Positions 8,494 through 18,500 of a stretch of 64,000 nt of DNA are shown piece after piece. How positions within the stretch are numbered: the first letter of the stretch is position 1; each line of letters starts with the position of its first letter. The position numbers were made by a program, and so were the translations under genes. The notes beneath the pieces were generated by a model, which made no database searches, was not told the origin of the DNA, and saw nothing but the letters and a program-made list of their open reading frames with translations. Origin of the DNA: Bacteroidota bacterium (GTDB lineage Bacteria > Bacteroidota > Bacteroidia > Cytophagales > Cyclobacteriaceae); assembly GCA_018267135.1 (NCBI GenBank), contig JAFDZA010000025.1, positions 124,001 to 188,000 of the forward strand, in the 5' to 3' direction.

Positions 8494-9480
8494 TCTCAAT
8501 TCGGCTCGCATTATCAAGATGTAGTTGCGCAGTGCCTCCGGCCAGTTTTCATCGGCATCCCACCGGGTGCCTAAAAAAATATTATGATACTCGGTGTTTT
8601 TGAGGTAAAACTTATAGATCATTTTTTTGGAAGGGATCGTTTTTACTTTTTGGGCTCCTTCTAAAAAATAGGTTGTAAGCAGCGAGCCGGCCGTTTGGGA
8701 AACATCGTACCCCAGCATATCTCTGGCCACATCGCCCCGGGTATGTACAAACCGAAGCACCAGCCGGTATCCTTTTTCTTCCAATTCCTTGTCTTTTAAT
8801 TGCGGATCCACCAAATCATATTTGAACGGAAATTTGTCTTTTAAAAATTCGATCAGCAGATTGTCGTCTGCTTCGTTGCCCATTCGCGGAACGGCCGTTT
8901 TTACTATGCGCACATCGGCTGTATAGCGTTCATCTCGCTCGCGAAAAAAATGGGGGAGAGGGTTCTTCTCCGGCACATCATTAATTAAAAAACTTTCTTT
9001 TTTTTGGGTGCTGAGGCAAAACCGGTAAACCGCCTGAAGCAAAGATGAAAAAGAAGAGTCATCCAGTTTCCAGGCGGTATGTTGTTTATCGGCCAGATCG
9101 GGGGTGCCGTTATATTCTGTGATCGTAATCTGATACCCCTTGCCTGATTTCTGCAGCAATATCAAAAAAAGGATATTTCGCGAAGAAAAATAATTAGCAA
9201 TTGTATGCAAAGGATCGATGCCGCTGAGCACATAGTCTATGTCTAGATACAAAACGGCATCAATACCCGCCTGCTGAAAATATTTTTGAGCTCCCAGAAG
9301 TTCGTCCGGTGTAAAACTCGCATCATATAAAACCACCGAACGCCCCGCACACAACTTAGCCGGGAGCGAACTGCCAAAATTTAAACGGGAAAGAAGTTGG
9401 TCTGTTTCGGATCGTGCCTGACTATGCCCTGCGTAAGCCGAAAAAATAAAAAGACAGGCAAACAAAAAACGAAAGCTCAT
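8488..9480 (-). CDS. hypothetical secreted protein
   Basis: Function not recognised. The 330-residue product starts with a clear Sec signal peptide (MSFRFLFACLFIFSAYAGHSQA, cleavage probably near residue 20-22). The mature part is mixed alpha/beta with no cysteine pair or enzymatic signature. An Asp-rich segment LYLDIDYVLSGIDP and a C-terminal NIFLGTRWDADENW stand out as possible conserved blocks. It is predicted to be periplasmic or surface exposed. It is single, with a convergent 6-base overlap with the small membrane gene downstream and a 324-base gap upstream. A 7-bp perfect inverted repeat at 9504-9527, 23 bases before the start, may be an operator for it. Confidence 0.6.
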   Translation of the reverse strand: MSFRFLFACLFIFSAYAGHSQARSETDQLLSRLNFGSSLPAKLCAGRSVVLYDASFTPDELLGAQKYFQQAGIDAVLYLDIDYVLSGIDPLHTIANYFSSRNILFLILLQKSGKGYQITITEYNGTPDLADKQHTAWKLDDSSFSSLLQAVYRFCLSTQKKESFLINDVPEKNPLPHFFRERDERYTADVRIVKTAVPRMGNEADDNLLIEFLKDKFPFKYDLVDPQLKDKELEEKGYRLVLRFVHTRGDVARDMLGYDVSQTAGSLLTTYFLEGAQKVKTIPSKKMIYKFYLKNTEYHNIFLGTRWDADENWPEALRNYILIMRAELRL

Positions 9481-9652
9481 TCTCTTATCAAACGGATTAT
9501 ATCATCAGGTTATTGTAAAGACCTGATTTGCAAAAGTGCTAAAATACTTTGTACCTATAAAAAAGGAAATAATCTTACTCTATCTTTCCCCAATACAGAT
9601 ATGGCTTTTGATAAGCTCTCCGAAAGAACGATGATCATAGATTATTGATTGA

Positions 9653-9679
9653 GAACCCAACCGGGTTTGGGTTCTTTTT
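9653..9679 (+). terminator. intrinsic terminator without an annotated upstream gene
   Basis: An 8-bp perfect stem (GAACCCAA / TTGGGTTC) around a 6-base loop, followed by TTTTT at 9675-9679 on the plus strand; there is no T-run on the minus strand, so it is directional. The nearest plus-strand gene upstream ends at 8493, with an opposing gene in between, so it probably ends a small unannotated transcript. Confidence 0.75.
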
Positions 9680-9761
9680 ACACGAAGAAGGTTATATCTG
9701 GTTCTGCAAATCAATTGGAAAAACGCTTTCCCCGATATCAAATATAAAATTTCCTCTTTAT

Positions 9762-9790
9762 TTGTGCTGAAACTTTCAGGAGTACATTTT
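9762..9790 (+). promoter_or_regulatory. candidate promoter for uvrA
   Basis: TTG at 9762-9764, an 18-base spacer and TACATTTT at 9783-9790, 14 bases before the uvrA ATG. It matches the Bacteroidota pattern except for the last base of the -7 element. No LexA-type box was recognised beside it. Confidence 0.45.
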
Positions 9791-9804
9791 TGTATCGCTA
9801 ACAC

Positions 9805-12651
9805 ATGCCTTCTATATCCTCAAAAAAACCAGACCCCTCCGGCCACGAAACCATTGATGTAATTGGTGCCCGCGAGCATAACCTGAAAAACATCAGTGTA
9901 GCCATTCCGCGCAATCAATTTATCGTAATTACCGGCATCAGCGGTAGTGGTAAATCTTCCCTTGCATTCGATACCATTTATGCCGAAGGCCAACGGAGAT
10001 ACATGGAAAGTTTTTCTGCGTATGCCCGTAGTTTTATTGGTAATCTGGAGCGCCCCGATGTGGACAAGATTAATGGGTTAAGTCCGGTTATTTCTATCGA
10101 ACAAAAAACCACTTCGCGCAACCCCCGTTCTACAGTAGGAACCGTAACGGAGATTTACGATTTCATGCGCTTGCTCTATGCGCGAGCCGGGGAAGCCTAT
10201 TCTTACCTTACCGGAGAAAAAATGGTGCGGCAGTCGGAAGACCAGATTGTAGATTCCATCATTTCCCATTTTACAGGAAAAAAATTAACCCTTCTGGCTC
10301 CGGTTGTCAAAGGCCGGAAAGGGCACTATCGCGAATTATTTGTTCAAATAAGAAAGCAAGGATACAGCAAAGTGCGTGTAGATGGGGCGATGCAGGATAT
10401 CGTGGCAAAGATGCAGGCAGATCGTTTCAAAATTCACGACATTGAAATCGTAATAGATCGCATTGCGCCCGAGGCTAAAGACCGGCATCGCATTACCCAA
10501 TCGGTAAATACGGCATTGAAAGAAGGCAAGGGCATAATCATGGTGCTGGAAGAAAGCGGGAAGACACATCACTTCTCTAAATTTTTGATGAATCCGAAAT
10601 CGGGCCTGTCGTACGATGAGCCGGCACCCAATAATTTTTCATTCAATTCTCCATATGGAGCCTGTCCGGTTTGCACAGGGTTAGGGGTTACCGAAGAAAT
10701 TACCGAAGACTCCATCATGCCTAATAAAAACTTAAGCATCAGCCGGGGAGGCATTCTGCCGTTGGGCGAATATCGCGACATCTGGATTTTTAAAAAGGTA
10801 GAGGCTATCTTAAAAAGATATCAGCTCACGCTCAGTACTCCACTCAAAGAAATTCCTAAAGACGTATTGCAGATATTAATGAGGGGAGACGATGTGCCGG
10901 TAGCCGTACCTTCTGTAAAATACCCGGGCACTGAATGGAACACCCGGTTTGAGGGCATCCTCAGTTTTTTACAAAAGATGAAAGATGAAGGCACCGACCA
11001 CATGAAAAAATGGGTAGATGATTTTACGGTAACTAAAGTTTGCCCGGAATGCCATGGAGCACGGTTAAAAAAAGAATCACTCCATTTTAAAATAGACGGG
11101 AAAAACATTGCCCAGCTCGCTGAACTGAACATCGATGAACTGAAAAAATGGTTTACCGGGTTGGAAGGACGATTGAACGAAAAACAAAAAGTCATTGCAG
11201 CCGAAGTATTGAAAGAAATCAGGAAACGAATCGGTTTTTTGTTGGATGTGGGCCTGAATTACCTTCATCTGAACCGCCCGCTGCGAACGCTCAGCGGAGG
11301 CGAAGCCCAGCGGATTAGGCTGGCCACACAAATCGGAACCCAACTTGTTGGCGTGTTGTACATTCTCGATGAACCCAGCATTGGCCTGCATGCCCGCGAT
11401 AATATAAAATTGATTAATGCATTAAAAGATTTGCGCGATATAGGCAATTCAGTCATAGTAGTAGAGCATGACAAAGAAATGATGTTGGCCTGCGATTACC
11501 TGATCGATGTAGGCCCCGGTGCCGGCCGGCATGGCGGCCATATTGTAGCCGAAGGCGCACCAGGAAATTTTCTGAATAACAAAAGTACCACAGCAAAATA
11601 CCTGAACGGAGAAATTGGTATCCAATATTTAAAAGAGCGGAGAAAAGGAAAGGGAGAAAATTTGATACTAACGGGAGCCACCGGGAACAATTTGAAGAAC
11701 GTTGATCTTGAAATTCCGCTTGGCACATTCACGTGCATCTCAGGTGTTTCGGGTAGCGGCAAATCATCCTTGATTCATGAAACGCTTTACCCGATTTTGA
11801 ACCGGCATTTTTTCAATTCACGCACCGAGCCACTGCCGTTTAAAAAAATCGATGGACTGAAATTGATCGATAAAGTGATTGAAGTGGATCAATCGCCCAT
11901 TGGACGAACCCCGCGGTCCAATCCGGCTACCTACACAGGCGTATTTACCGATATTCGCGATTTGTTTGCCCAGATGCCCGAAGCTAAAATTCGTGGCTAT
12001 AAAACAGGGCGATTTTCTTTCAATGTAAAAGGCGGCCGATGCGAAACATGTGAGGGAGCCGGGCTGCGCTTGATCGAAATGGAGTTTTTGCCCGATGTGT
12101 ATGTGCCTTGCGAAACCTGCAAAGGCAAACGCTATAACCGCGAAACGCTGGAAGTGCGTTTCAAAGGAAAATCGATTAGCGATGTGCTCGACATGACGGT
12201 GGAGGAAGCCGTAACCTTTTTTGAAAACCAACCCAAAATATTGCGCAAAATTGAAACTCTTCATGAAGTGGGGCTGGGCTATATTTCATTGGGGCAGCAT
12301 GCCACCACGCTTTCGGGAGGAGAAGCCCAGCGCGTAAAGCTGGCCACTGAGCTGAGCAAACGCGACACCGGAAAAACATTTTATATTTTGGATGAGCCCA
12401 CCACCGGACTTCATTTTCAAGACATCAGCCATTTGCTGGATGTGCTTCAAAAGTTGGTTGATAAAGGCAACACGGTGTTGGTCATTGAGCACAACATGGA
12501 CGTGATTAAATCCGCTGATCATATTATTGACTTGGGCCCCGAAGGCGGTGCGCAAGGCGGAAGGATTATTGCAAAAGGAACACCCGAGGAAGTATCAAAA
12601 AATCCAGCTGGATACACAGGCAGGTTTTTGAAAGCCGAACTTGCCTTGTAA
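9805..12651 (+). CDS. uvrA: excinuclease ABC subunit UvrA
   Basis: Damage-recognition ATPase of nucleotide excision repair, partner of UvrB. At 948 residues it has two ABC modules: Walker A GISGSGKS at 44-51 and GVSGSGKS at about 646-653, each with a signature LSGGEAQR and a Walker B (LYILDEPSIGLH; FYILDEPTTGLH). The C-terminal zinc finger, required for DNA binding in E. coli UvrA, is intact (CETCEGAG ... CETCKGKR, about 745-775). The first zinc site is degenerate: its CPxC half reads N263-P-K-S266 while C287/C290 remain. The domain I pair CPECHGARL is present. The gene is single and ends 6 bases before convergent carB. The ATG at 9805 follows a promoter-like site. Confidence 0.97.
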   Translation: MPSISSKKPDPSGHETIDVIGAREHNLKNISVAIPRNQFIVITGISGSGKSSLAFDTIYAEGQRRYMESFSAYARSFIGNLERPDVDKINGLSPVISIEQKTTSRNPRSTVGTVTEIYDFMRLLYARAGEAYSYLTGEKMVRQSEDQIVDSIISHFTGKKLTLLAPVVKGRKGHYRELFVQIRKQGYSKVRVDGAMQDIVAKMQADRFKIHDIEIVIDRIAPEAKDRHRITQSVNTALKEGKGIIMVLEESGKTHHFSKFLMNPKSGLSYDEPAPNNFSFNSPYGACPVCTGLGVTEEITEDSIMPNKNLSISRGGILPLGEYRDIWIFKKVEAILKRYQLTLSTPLKEIPKDVLQILMRGDDVPVAVPSVKYPGTEWNTRFEGILSFLQKMKDEGTDHMKKWVDDFTVTKVCPECHGARLKKESLHFKIDGKNIAQLAELNIDELKKWFTGLEGRLNEKQKVIAAEVLKEIRKRIGFLLDVGLNYLHLNRPLRTLSGGEAQRIRLATQIGTQLVGVLYILDEPSIGLHARDNIKLINALKDLRDIGNSVIVVEHDKEMMLACDYLIDVGPGAGRHGGHIVAEGAPGNFLNNKSTTAKYLNGEIGIQYLKERRKGKGENLILTGATGNNLKNVDLEIPLGTFTCISGVSGSGKSSLIHETLYPILNRHFFNSRTEPLPFKKIDGLKLIDKVIEVDQSPIGRTPRSNPATYTGVFTDIRDLFAQMPEAKIRGYKTGRFSFNVKGGRCETCEGAGLRLIEMEFLPDVYVPCETCKGKRYNRETLEVRFKGKSISDVLDMTVEEAVTFFENQPKILRKIETLHEVGLGYISLGQHATTLSGGEAQRVKLATELSKRDTGKTFYILDEPTTGLHFQDISHLLDVLQKLVDKGNTVLVIEHNMDVIKSADHIIDLGPEGGAQGGRIIAKGTPEEVSKNPAGYTGRFLKAELAL

Positions 12652-12657
12652 TTACAG

Positions 12658-15474
12658 TTACCGGCTTAAATACAAATTCCTTTCTGCATATATGTTTAAG
12701 AAATAATCGTCCATCAGGTCATCGATGAAATAAATCGCCTCGCCCGTGGATTTCATTTCCGGGCCCAGTTCCTTTTTCACCTCAGGGAATTTGCTGAACG
12801 AAAACACAGGCACTTTAATGGCATAGCCGTGCCGTTTGGGCGCAAACGAAAAGTCTTTTAGTTTTTTTTCACCCAACATTACTTTGGTGGCATAGTTTAC
12901 ATACGGTTCATCATACGCTTTGCAGATAAACGGCACCGTGCGCGAAGCCCGCGGGTTTGCTTCGATGATATATACTTTATCGTTTTTAATGGCAAACTGA
13001 ATATTGATTAAGCCAACCGTTTTCAATGCTACGGCTATGCGCTTGGTATAGGTTTCAATTTGCTTGATCACAAAATCGCCCAGATTATAGGGCGGGAGCA
13101 CTGCATACGAATCGCCCGAATGAATGCCGGCCGGCTCGATGTGCTGCATAATGCCGATGATGTACACGTCTTCTCCATCGCAGATGGCATCGGCTTCGGC
13201 TTCGATGGCGCCATCCAGAAAATGATCGAGCAATACTTTGTTATCGGGCAAATGTTTCCAAATATCGAGGATGTGGTGTTCCAATTCCTTTTCATTGATC
13301 ACGATCTTCATGCTTTGTCCACCCAGCACATACGAAGGGCGAACGAGCAGCGGAAAGCCGATGGTTTTGGAAACTTCCAGGGCTTCATCCGCATCGCGGG
13401 CTACACCAAACTCGGGGTAAGGAATGTTCAGTACTTTGAGCAGGGAAGAGAAGCTTCCGCGGTCTTCGGCTATGTCCAGTGCTTCAAAGGACGTGCCCAT
13501 GATTTTGATTCCGTACTTGTGAAGTTTCTCGGCCAATTTCAACGCGGTCTGGCCGCCCAGTTGCACAATTACTCCTTCCGGTTTTTCGTGTTGAATAATA
13601 TCCCACAAGTGTTCCCAGAATACAGGTTCGAAATAAAGTTTGTCTGCAATATCAAAATCCGTGGAAACGGTTTCGGGGTTGCAGTTGATCATGATCGTTT
13701 CGTAGCCACATTCTTTGGCGGCCAACACACCGTGTACGCACGAATAATCAAATTCAATTCCTTGCCCAATGCGATTGGGGCCCGAACCCAGCACAATTAC
13801 TTTTTTCTTGTGTGTAACGACCGATTCATTTTCTGCATCGAATGAAGAATAGTAATAAGGCGTTTTAGCTTCAAATTCGGCCGCGCACGTATCTACCAGT
13901 TTATATACGCGGTGAATGTCCATCTCCTTTCTTTTCTTGTGTACTTCACTTTCAAAGCAGTCCATCAAATGCCCCAACTGGCGGTCGGCATATCCTTTTT
14001 CTTTGGCTGTGCGCAGGAGCGATGCCGGAATGGTTTCAATTTTATATTTTTCAATTTCTTTTTCCAACTCTACTAATTCCCAGATCTGTTCTAAAAACCA
14101 CTTATCTATTTTCGTCAGGTTTTGAATGGTTTTCATAGAAACGCCCAACTTCATGGCATCATAAATATGGAAGAGGCGGTTCCAACTCGGGTTGGCCAAG
14201 CTGTGCAGCAGTTCATCTTGTTTGGTTAATTCTTTGCCATCGGCTCCGAGTCCGTTTCGTCTGATCTCCAAACTCTGACAGGCCTTCTGTAGTGCTTCCT
14301 GAAAATTACGACCGATGCCCATGGCCTCGCCTACCGATTTCATCTGAAGCCCCAGCTTACGGTCGGCACCGGCAAATTTGTCGAAATTCCAACGAGGAAT
14401 TTTTACAATCACATAATCGAGAGCCGGTTCAAAGTATGCTGTTGTGGTTCCCGTAATGGCATTTTTCAGTTCATCCAGATTATAGCCAATGGCTAGTTTG
14501 GCCGCAATCTTGGCAATAGGATAGCCGGTTGCTTTCGAGGCCAGTGCCGATGAACGCGACACGCGGGGGTTTATTTCGATGCCGATAATTTCATTATCGT
14601 TATTAGGATTGAGGGCAAACTGCACGTTGCATCCGCCTGCAAACTGACCGATGCCGTTCATCATTTTAATGGCTAAGTTGCGCATGTGCTGATACACCGT
14701 ATCGGGCAGTGTCATGGCCGGGGCCACCGTAATGGAATCGCCTGTGTGGATGCCCATCGGGTCAAAGTTTTCGATGGAGCAAATGATGATTACGTTTCCC
14801 TTGCTGTCGCGCAGCAACTCGAGCTCATATTCTTTCCAGCCCATAATGCTCTGCTCTACCAACACTTCGTGAATGGGCGATGCCTGTAATCCGCGATTCA
14901 GGGCTTCATCAAAATCTTCCGGTTTATTTACAAAACCTCCGCCTGTGCCGCCCAGCGTAAACGAAGGGCGGATAACCAGCGGGAAGCCGATTTCCTGAGC
15001 TATTTCTTTTCCTTTTAAAAAAGAGGTGGCGGTAGCTCCTTTGCATACGCCTACATTCAGTTCCAACATTTTTAAACGGAATTTTTCGCGGTCTTCCGTA
15101 GTTTCGATGGCTTTGATGTCAACCCCTATAATTTTTACACCGTAATGTTCCCAAATGCCGGCTTTATCGCACTCTATACAAAGGTTAAGGGCTGTTTGGC
15201 CCCCCATTGTTGGGAGTACGGCATCTACGTGGTGTTTTTCTAAAATTTCTTTGATCGATTTTTTTTCCAACGGTTTCAGGTAAACGTGGTCGGCCGTAAC
15301 TTTGTCCGTCATGATAGTGGCCGGGTTGGAGTTGATCAAAATAACTTCAATTCCTTCTTCCCGCAATGAGCGTGCTGCCTGCGAGCCGGAATAATCAAAC
15401 TCACAAGCTTGGCCGATAATGATCGGCCCACTTCCAATAATTAAAACGGAGCGGATACTTCTGTTGCGGGGCAT
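12658..15474 (-). CDS. carB: carbamoyl-phosphate synthase large subunit, without C-terminal allosteric domain
   Basis: Synthesises carbamoyl phosphate for pyrimidine and arginine synthesis with the CarA glutaminase. It contains the two homologous ATP-grasp halves: GSGPIIIGQACEFDYSG near the N-terminus and GSGPNRIGQGIEFDYSC near residue 560, each with INCNPE/INSNPAT-type and ANPRASR/INPRVSR motifs. The 938-residue protein stops right after the second ATP-grasp domain; the roughly 135-residue MGS-like domain that binds UMP, IMP and ornithine in E. coli CarB (1073 residues) is missing and no remnant is seen downstream. The ATG at 15474 gives the canonical start MPRNRSIRSVLIIGSG; a TTG at 15498 would add eight residues. 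carA is not in the window. It follows the subtilase gene on the same strand. Confidence 0.96.
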   Translation of the reverse strand: MPRNRSIRSVLIIGSGPIIIGQACEFDYSGSQAARSLREEGIEVILINSNPATIMTDKVTADHVYLKPLEKKSIKEILEKHHVDAVLPTMGGQTALNLCIECDKAGIWEHYGVKIIGVDIKAIETTEDREKFRLKMLELNVGVCKGATATSFLKGKEIAQEIGFPLVIRPSFTLGGTGGGFVNKPEDFDEALNRGLQASPIHEVLVEQSIMGWKEYELELLRDSKGNVIIICSIENFDPMGIHTGDSITVAPAMTLPDTVYQHMRNLAIKMMNGIGQFAGGCNVQFALNPNNDNEIIGIEINPRVSRSSALASKATGYPIAKIAAKLAIGYNLDELKNAITGTTTAYFEPALDYVIVKIPRWNFDKFAGADRKLGLQMKSVGEAMGIGRNFQEALQKACQSLEIRRNGLGADGKELTKQDELLHSLANPSWNRLFHIYDAMKLGVSMKTIQNLTKIDKWFLEQIWELVELEKEIEKYKIETIPASLLRTAKEKGYADRQLGHLMDCFESEVHKKRKEMDIHRVYKLVDTCAAEFEAKTPYYYSSFDAENESVVTHKKKVIVLGSGPNRIGQGIEFDYSCVHGVLAAKECGYETIMINCNPETVSTDFDIADKLYFEPVFWEHLWDIIQHEKPEGVIVQLGGQTALKLAEKLHKYGIKIMGTSFEALDIAEDRGSFSSLLKVLNIPYPEFGVARDADEALEVSKTIGFPLLVRPSYVLGGQSMKIVINEKELEHHILDIWKHLPDNKVLLDHFLDGAIEAEADAICDGEDVYIIGIMQHIEPAGIHSGDSYAVLPPYNLGDFVIKQIETYTKRIAVALKTVGLINIQFAIKNDKVYIIEANPRASRTVPFICKAYDEPYVNYATKVMLGEKKLKDFSFAPKRHGYAIKVPVFSFSKFPEVKKELGPEMKSTGEAIYFIDDLMDDYFLNIYAERNLYLSR

Positions 15475-15575
15475 AGGTGGCAGGATAAAATCCCGCAAAA
15501 ATAAATCATGTCAGCAGGATTATTGGATTTTCAGGAATTATTTTTTTCCTGCATTATCGGCAGCCTTAACCCGGG

Positions 15576-18500
15576 TTAATTAGCTTTAACCACTTTCTGT
15601 GTTACTATTTTATCGGGCAATTGTATGCGAACGATGTAGATGCCGGGGGCGAGCATAGACACCGGCAAACTTACTTCTGCTTGCGGGCCGGCTCCCGAGA
15701 TGTCTTGATCGGCAACAACCTGCCCCAGCGAATTGTATAAGATCAGTCTTGCTCCCAAAAGATTGGGCTCATCAATGGTAATATTTATGGAAGACGTTAC
15801 CGGGTTAGGATACACCTTCAACGCATTGGTAAAATTTTCTACGGCTGTAACGACTGACAGAGCGTTTGTTTTAGTATTCGAGCAACCGTTAGCAGCCTTT
15901 ACCGTAAGCTTTACGGTGTAATTCTGAATGGATGAATATTGATGAACCGGATTTTGGTCGGTGCTGTTTTGCTTGTCGCCAAAATCCCAATACCAGCTGG
16001 TGGCATTCGTACTTTGATCGTTGAAGGTGATAGGCGTGTAAATTTTCAAATCTCCGGCCGTTGTAAAATTGGCCGTGGGCCCGGGGTTTACCACGACTGA
16101 AACTGTATCTGATTTTGAAGAACAGCCCAACGAATTATTTTTTACCCTCACAGCATATTTGCCCGAAACTTTAACCGTAACGATGTTACTTTTATTCCCT
16201 GTATTCCAAATGGTAGAATCGTCTTTAGCCACGGAAAGCAAAACCGAATCGCCCTGACAAAGTATCGGAGAGCGGGATGTAGTAATTACCGGGTTTGCTT
16301 TTACGGTTGCTTTTACGGCCGTGCGGACACTTTCGTAAGTGTGATCGGCATTCGATACGTAAAATGTAGTATCGTTCGTTAAGTTGCCGGTGGTGTATTG
16401 CGTACCGGTAAAAAATGAAGTGCCTCCTGTAAATGATTTATACCAATTAATTTTAGTGGCTCCGCTGGTGGTAAGTGTGGCCGGAGATTTATAACAAGTG
16501 GCTACCGAATCGCTGGCCGGCTTGGGCGCTTTCAGTGTATAGTTGTAAACGGAGTCGGCATAGCGGGCCGATTTTTTCAGACTGATGGAATCAGGGGCGG
16601 CATGCAGCGCAAAGGCTACGGTTATGGTTTGGCCGGCATTAATGGTATAAGGTCCGGCTGAAACTACGTGGCTTACATCACCCCCGTTGCCGTTGTACGC
16701 ACTTAAAACTCCTGCTTTTAGTCGGGCATTTGCGCTTCCAATGGTAGCTGAGATTGTTTGAAATTTTTCTGCTTTGGTAAAACTTCCGGCAGACGAGCTG
16801 CTGTAAAGCCCCCACGGATTGCCGGCAATAGATGAATTATTATCTATGGCATAATAAGCGGGCGAGCCGGTAAGCACTTGAATGCCCGCATTGGGCAACG
16901 AGGAAGTTTTGGCCGGGAAAACAAATCCCATCTTGTTAGTATTGTCCCAGTTGGCCTGGTCGTTAGCCCCTCCGGCAGAAATATCCCAATCTGCAAAAAT
17001 GCCAAAGTAAAAAGGGTTTAATACGCTGGCCGTGGGGTTTGTAATTTGATATTCGAGGATAACAAATTTATCGTAGGGCGAATCTTTCCACACCAAACTG
17101 CGATAATCTACTTTTACTTGCTGCTGCGCGGGCGTAACCGAGTTGGAAAACTCACCAAAAATTTCAGCGTACGAGCGAACTCCGGGCTGAATTTGTTTGA
17201 TTGAAACGGTGGAAGAAAAATCCTGATCGAAACTCCCGCTCAAGCCTCGCACGTTATTAAACAAGTTGGCAGGGGAAGTGCCCATGATCAGCCCCATTTC
17301 AAAAAGCAATGAATTTTGATTGAAAACAAAGCCTGATCCTTTCGCTGAATTTTGTGTGTCTTCATATCCCAACCGGCCGATGGAAGTAACGGTAGTGGTA
17401 ATCTGGTTGGTGTTTACGTCAATATAAGATGGATTAACGTACATCGAAATATATTGATAGTCTGAATAGCTTCCGTCCGTATAGGTGATTAAAAAATTGA
17501 TCTGCGTATCCTGTGGCGTGTAGGGGCTGATGGTTATTTCAAAGGGCATCAAACTATTTGTGTAAGTAGCTCCGCCAGCTATCGTGCCAGGCGCAATCGT
17601 ATTTTTGGTAACCGTAATATATAATGAACTGATGCTGGCGGTAATCTGAATACCCGGTGAAGTGCTCTGCAAAAGATTTTTAAAATCCATCGATAAATAA
17701 GCTTTATCTCCGGGTGAAGGGATGGCTCCGTTTTTATTTACTAACTTAAAATTGCTGGCGCGAAGAGAGGGTAAGTTTAGGGTAAGCGCCCGGTACACAT
17801 CCAGCCTTCCTAACCCCAGTTGATTAACCTTGCCCGGGTTGGCGGTGTAGAGAGCCGTAGCATTGGCCGTAACCCGAAGTTGCTCACCCACCTGCACAGC
17901 CGAAAAAGTTGGGTTCTGTGCCCACACTAATGCCGCTGCGCCCGATGTAATGGGTGCCGAGAAAGAAGTTCCGTCCACGGTGCCTCCGTTAGTTGATGTG
18001 GTATAGGCATTGTTATATTGTGTAGTATAAATACCCACCCCGGGGGCGGCAATATCCACGGTGGTGCCATAGTTTGTAAACCGGGGAGCTACATCATTTT
18101 GGTCGGTAGCGGCTACCGATATCACATTATTGTAGGCAGCCGGGTAGCTGGGTGTGCTGATGCCGCTATTGCCGGCCGAAGCAATGATTAAACAATTCTG
18201 ATCTAACACGATGGAGTTAATAATATCCTGCACAATCTGGCTTTGCCCCGAACCACCAAACGAGCAGTTAATAATCCCCCGGATTCCGTGCCGGTGAAAC
18301 AAATCGGCCGCATACATCATGCCCAACAAGGTGCCATACTCAGACCCCTTGGTTGGTGTTTGATTATCGCCCGTGTGCTTGGTAAACAGCAGTCTGGTTT
18401 TAAAGCCTACTCCGGCAATGCCTATACCATTGTTGGCTGCCGCTCCGGCACAGCCGGCCACCCACGTGCCGTGGCTTAAATCGGCTGCGTTGCTCACCGA

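Larger units (their letters stand above)
9481..9804. other. 324-base intergenic region with dyad, possible tiny ORF, terminator and uvrA promoter
   Basis: No conventional gene is supported here. Contents: an inverted repeat ATCAGGT-N10-ACCTGAT at 9504-9527; a near-consensus -7 element TATCTTTC at 9581-9588 without a good -33 partner; a 15-codon ATG frame at 9601-9648 (MAFDKLSERTMIIDY); a strong plus-strand intrinsic terminator at 9653-9679; and a promoter-like site for uvrA at 9762-9790. No tRNA, 4.5S, 6S or tmRNA signature was recognised. A short plus-strand transcript of roughly 85 bases is the simplest reading. Confidence 0.45.

Noticed and set aside
9397..9648. 83-codon plus-strand frame upstream of uvrA
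   Set aside because: Its first half is antisense to the signal peptide of the secreted-protein gene; only the last 15 codons might be a micro-ORF.
9580..9804. 74-codon minus-strand frame between the secreted protein and uvrA
   Set aside because: Runs through the plus-strand terminator and uvrA promoter region and has no protein-like pattern.
11818..12264. 148-codon minus-strand frame over uvrA
   Set aside because: Shadow of the conserved UvrA ATPase/zinc region.
13060..13845. 261-codon plus-strand frame over carB
   Set aside because: Antisense to highly conserved ATP-grasp coding sequence; length reflects codon bias of carB, not a gene.
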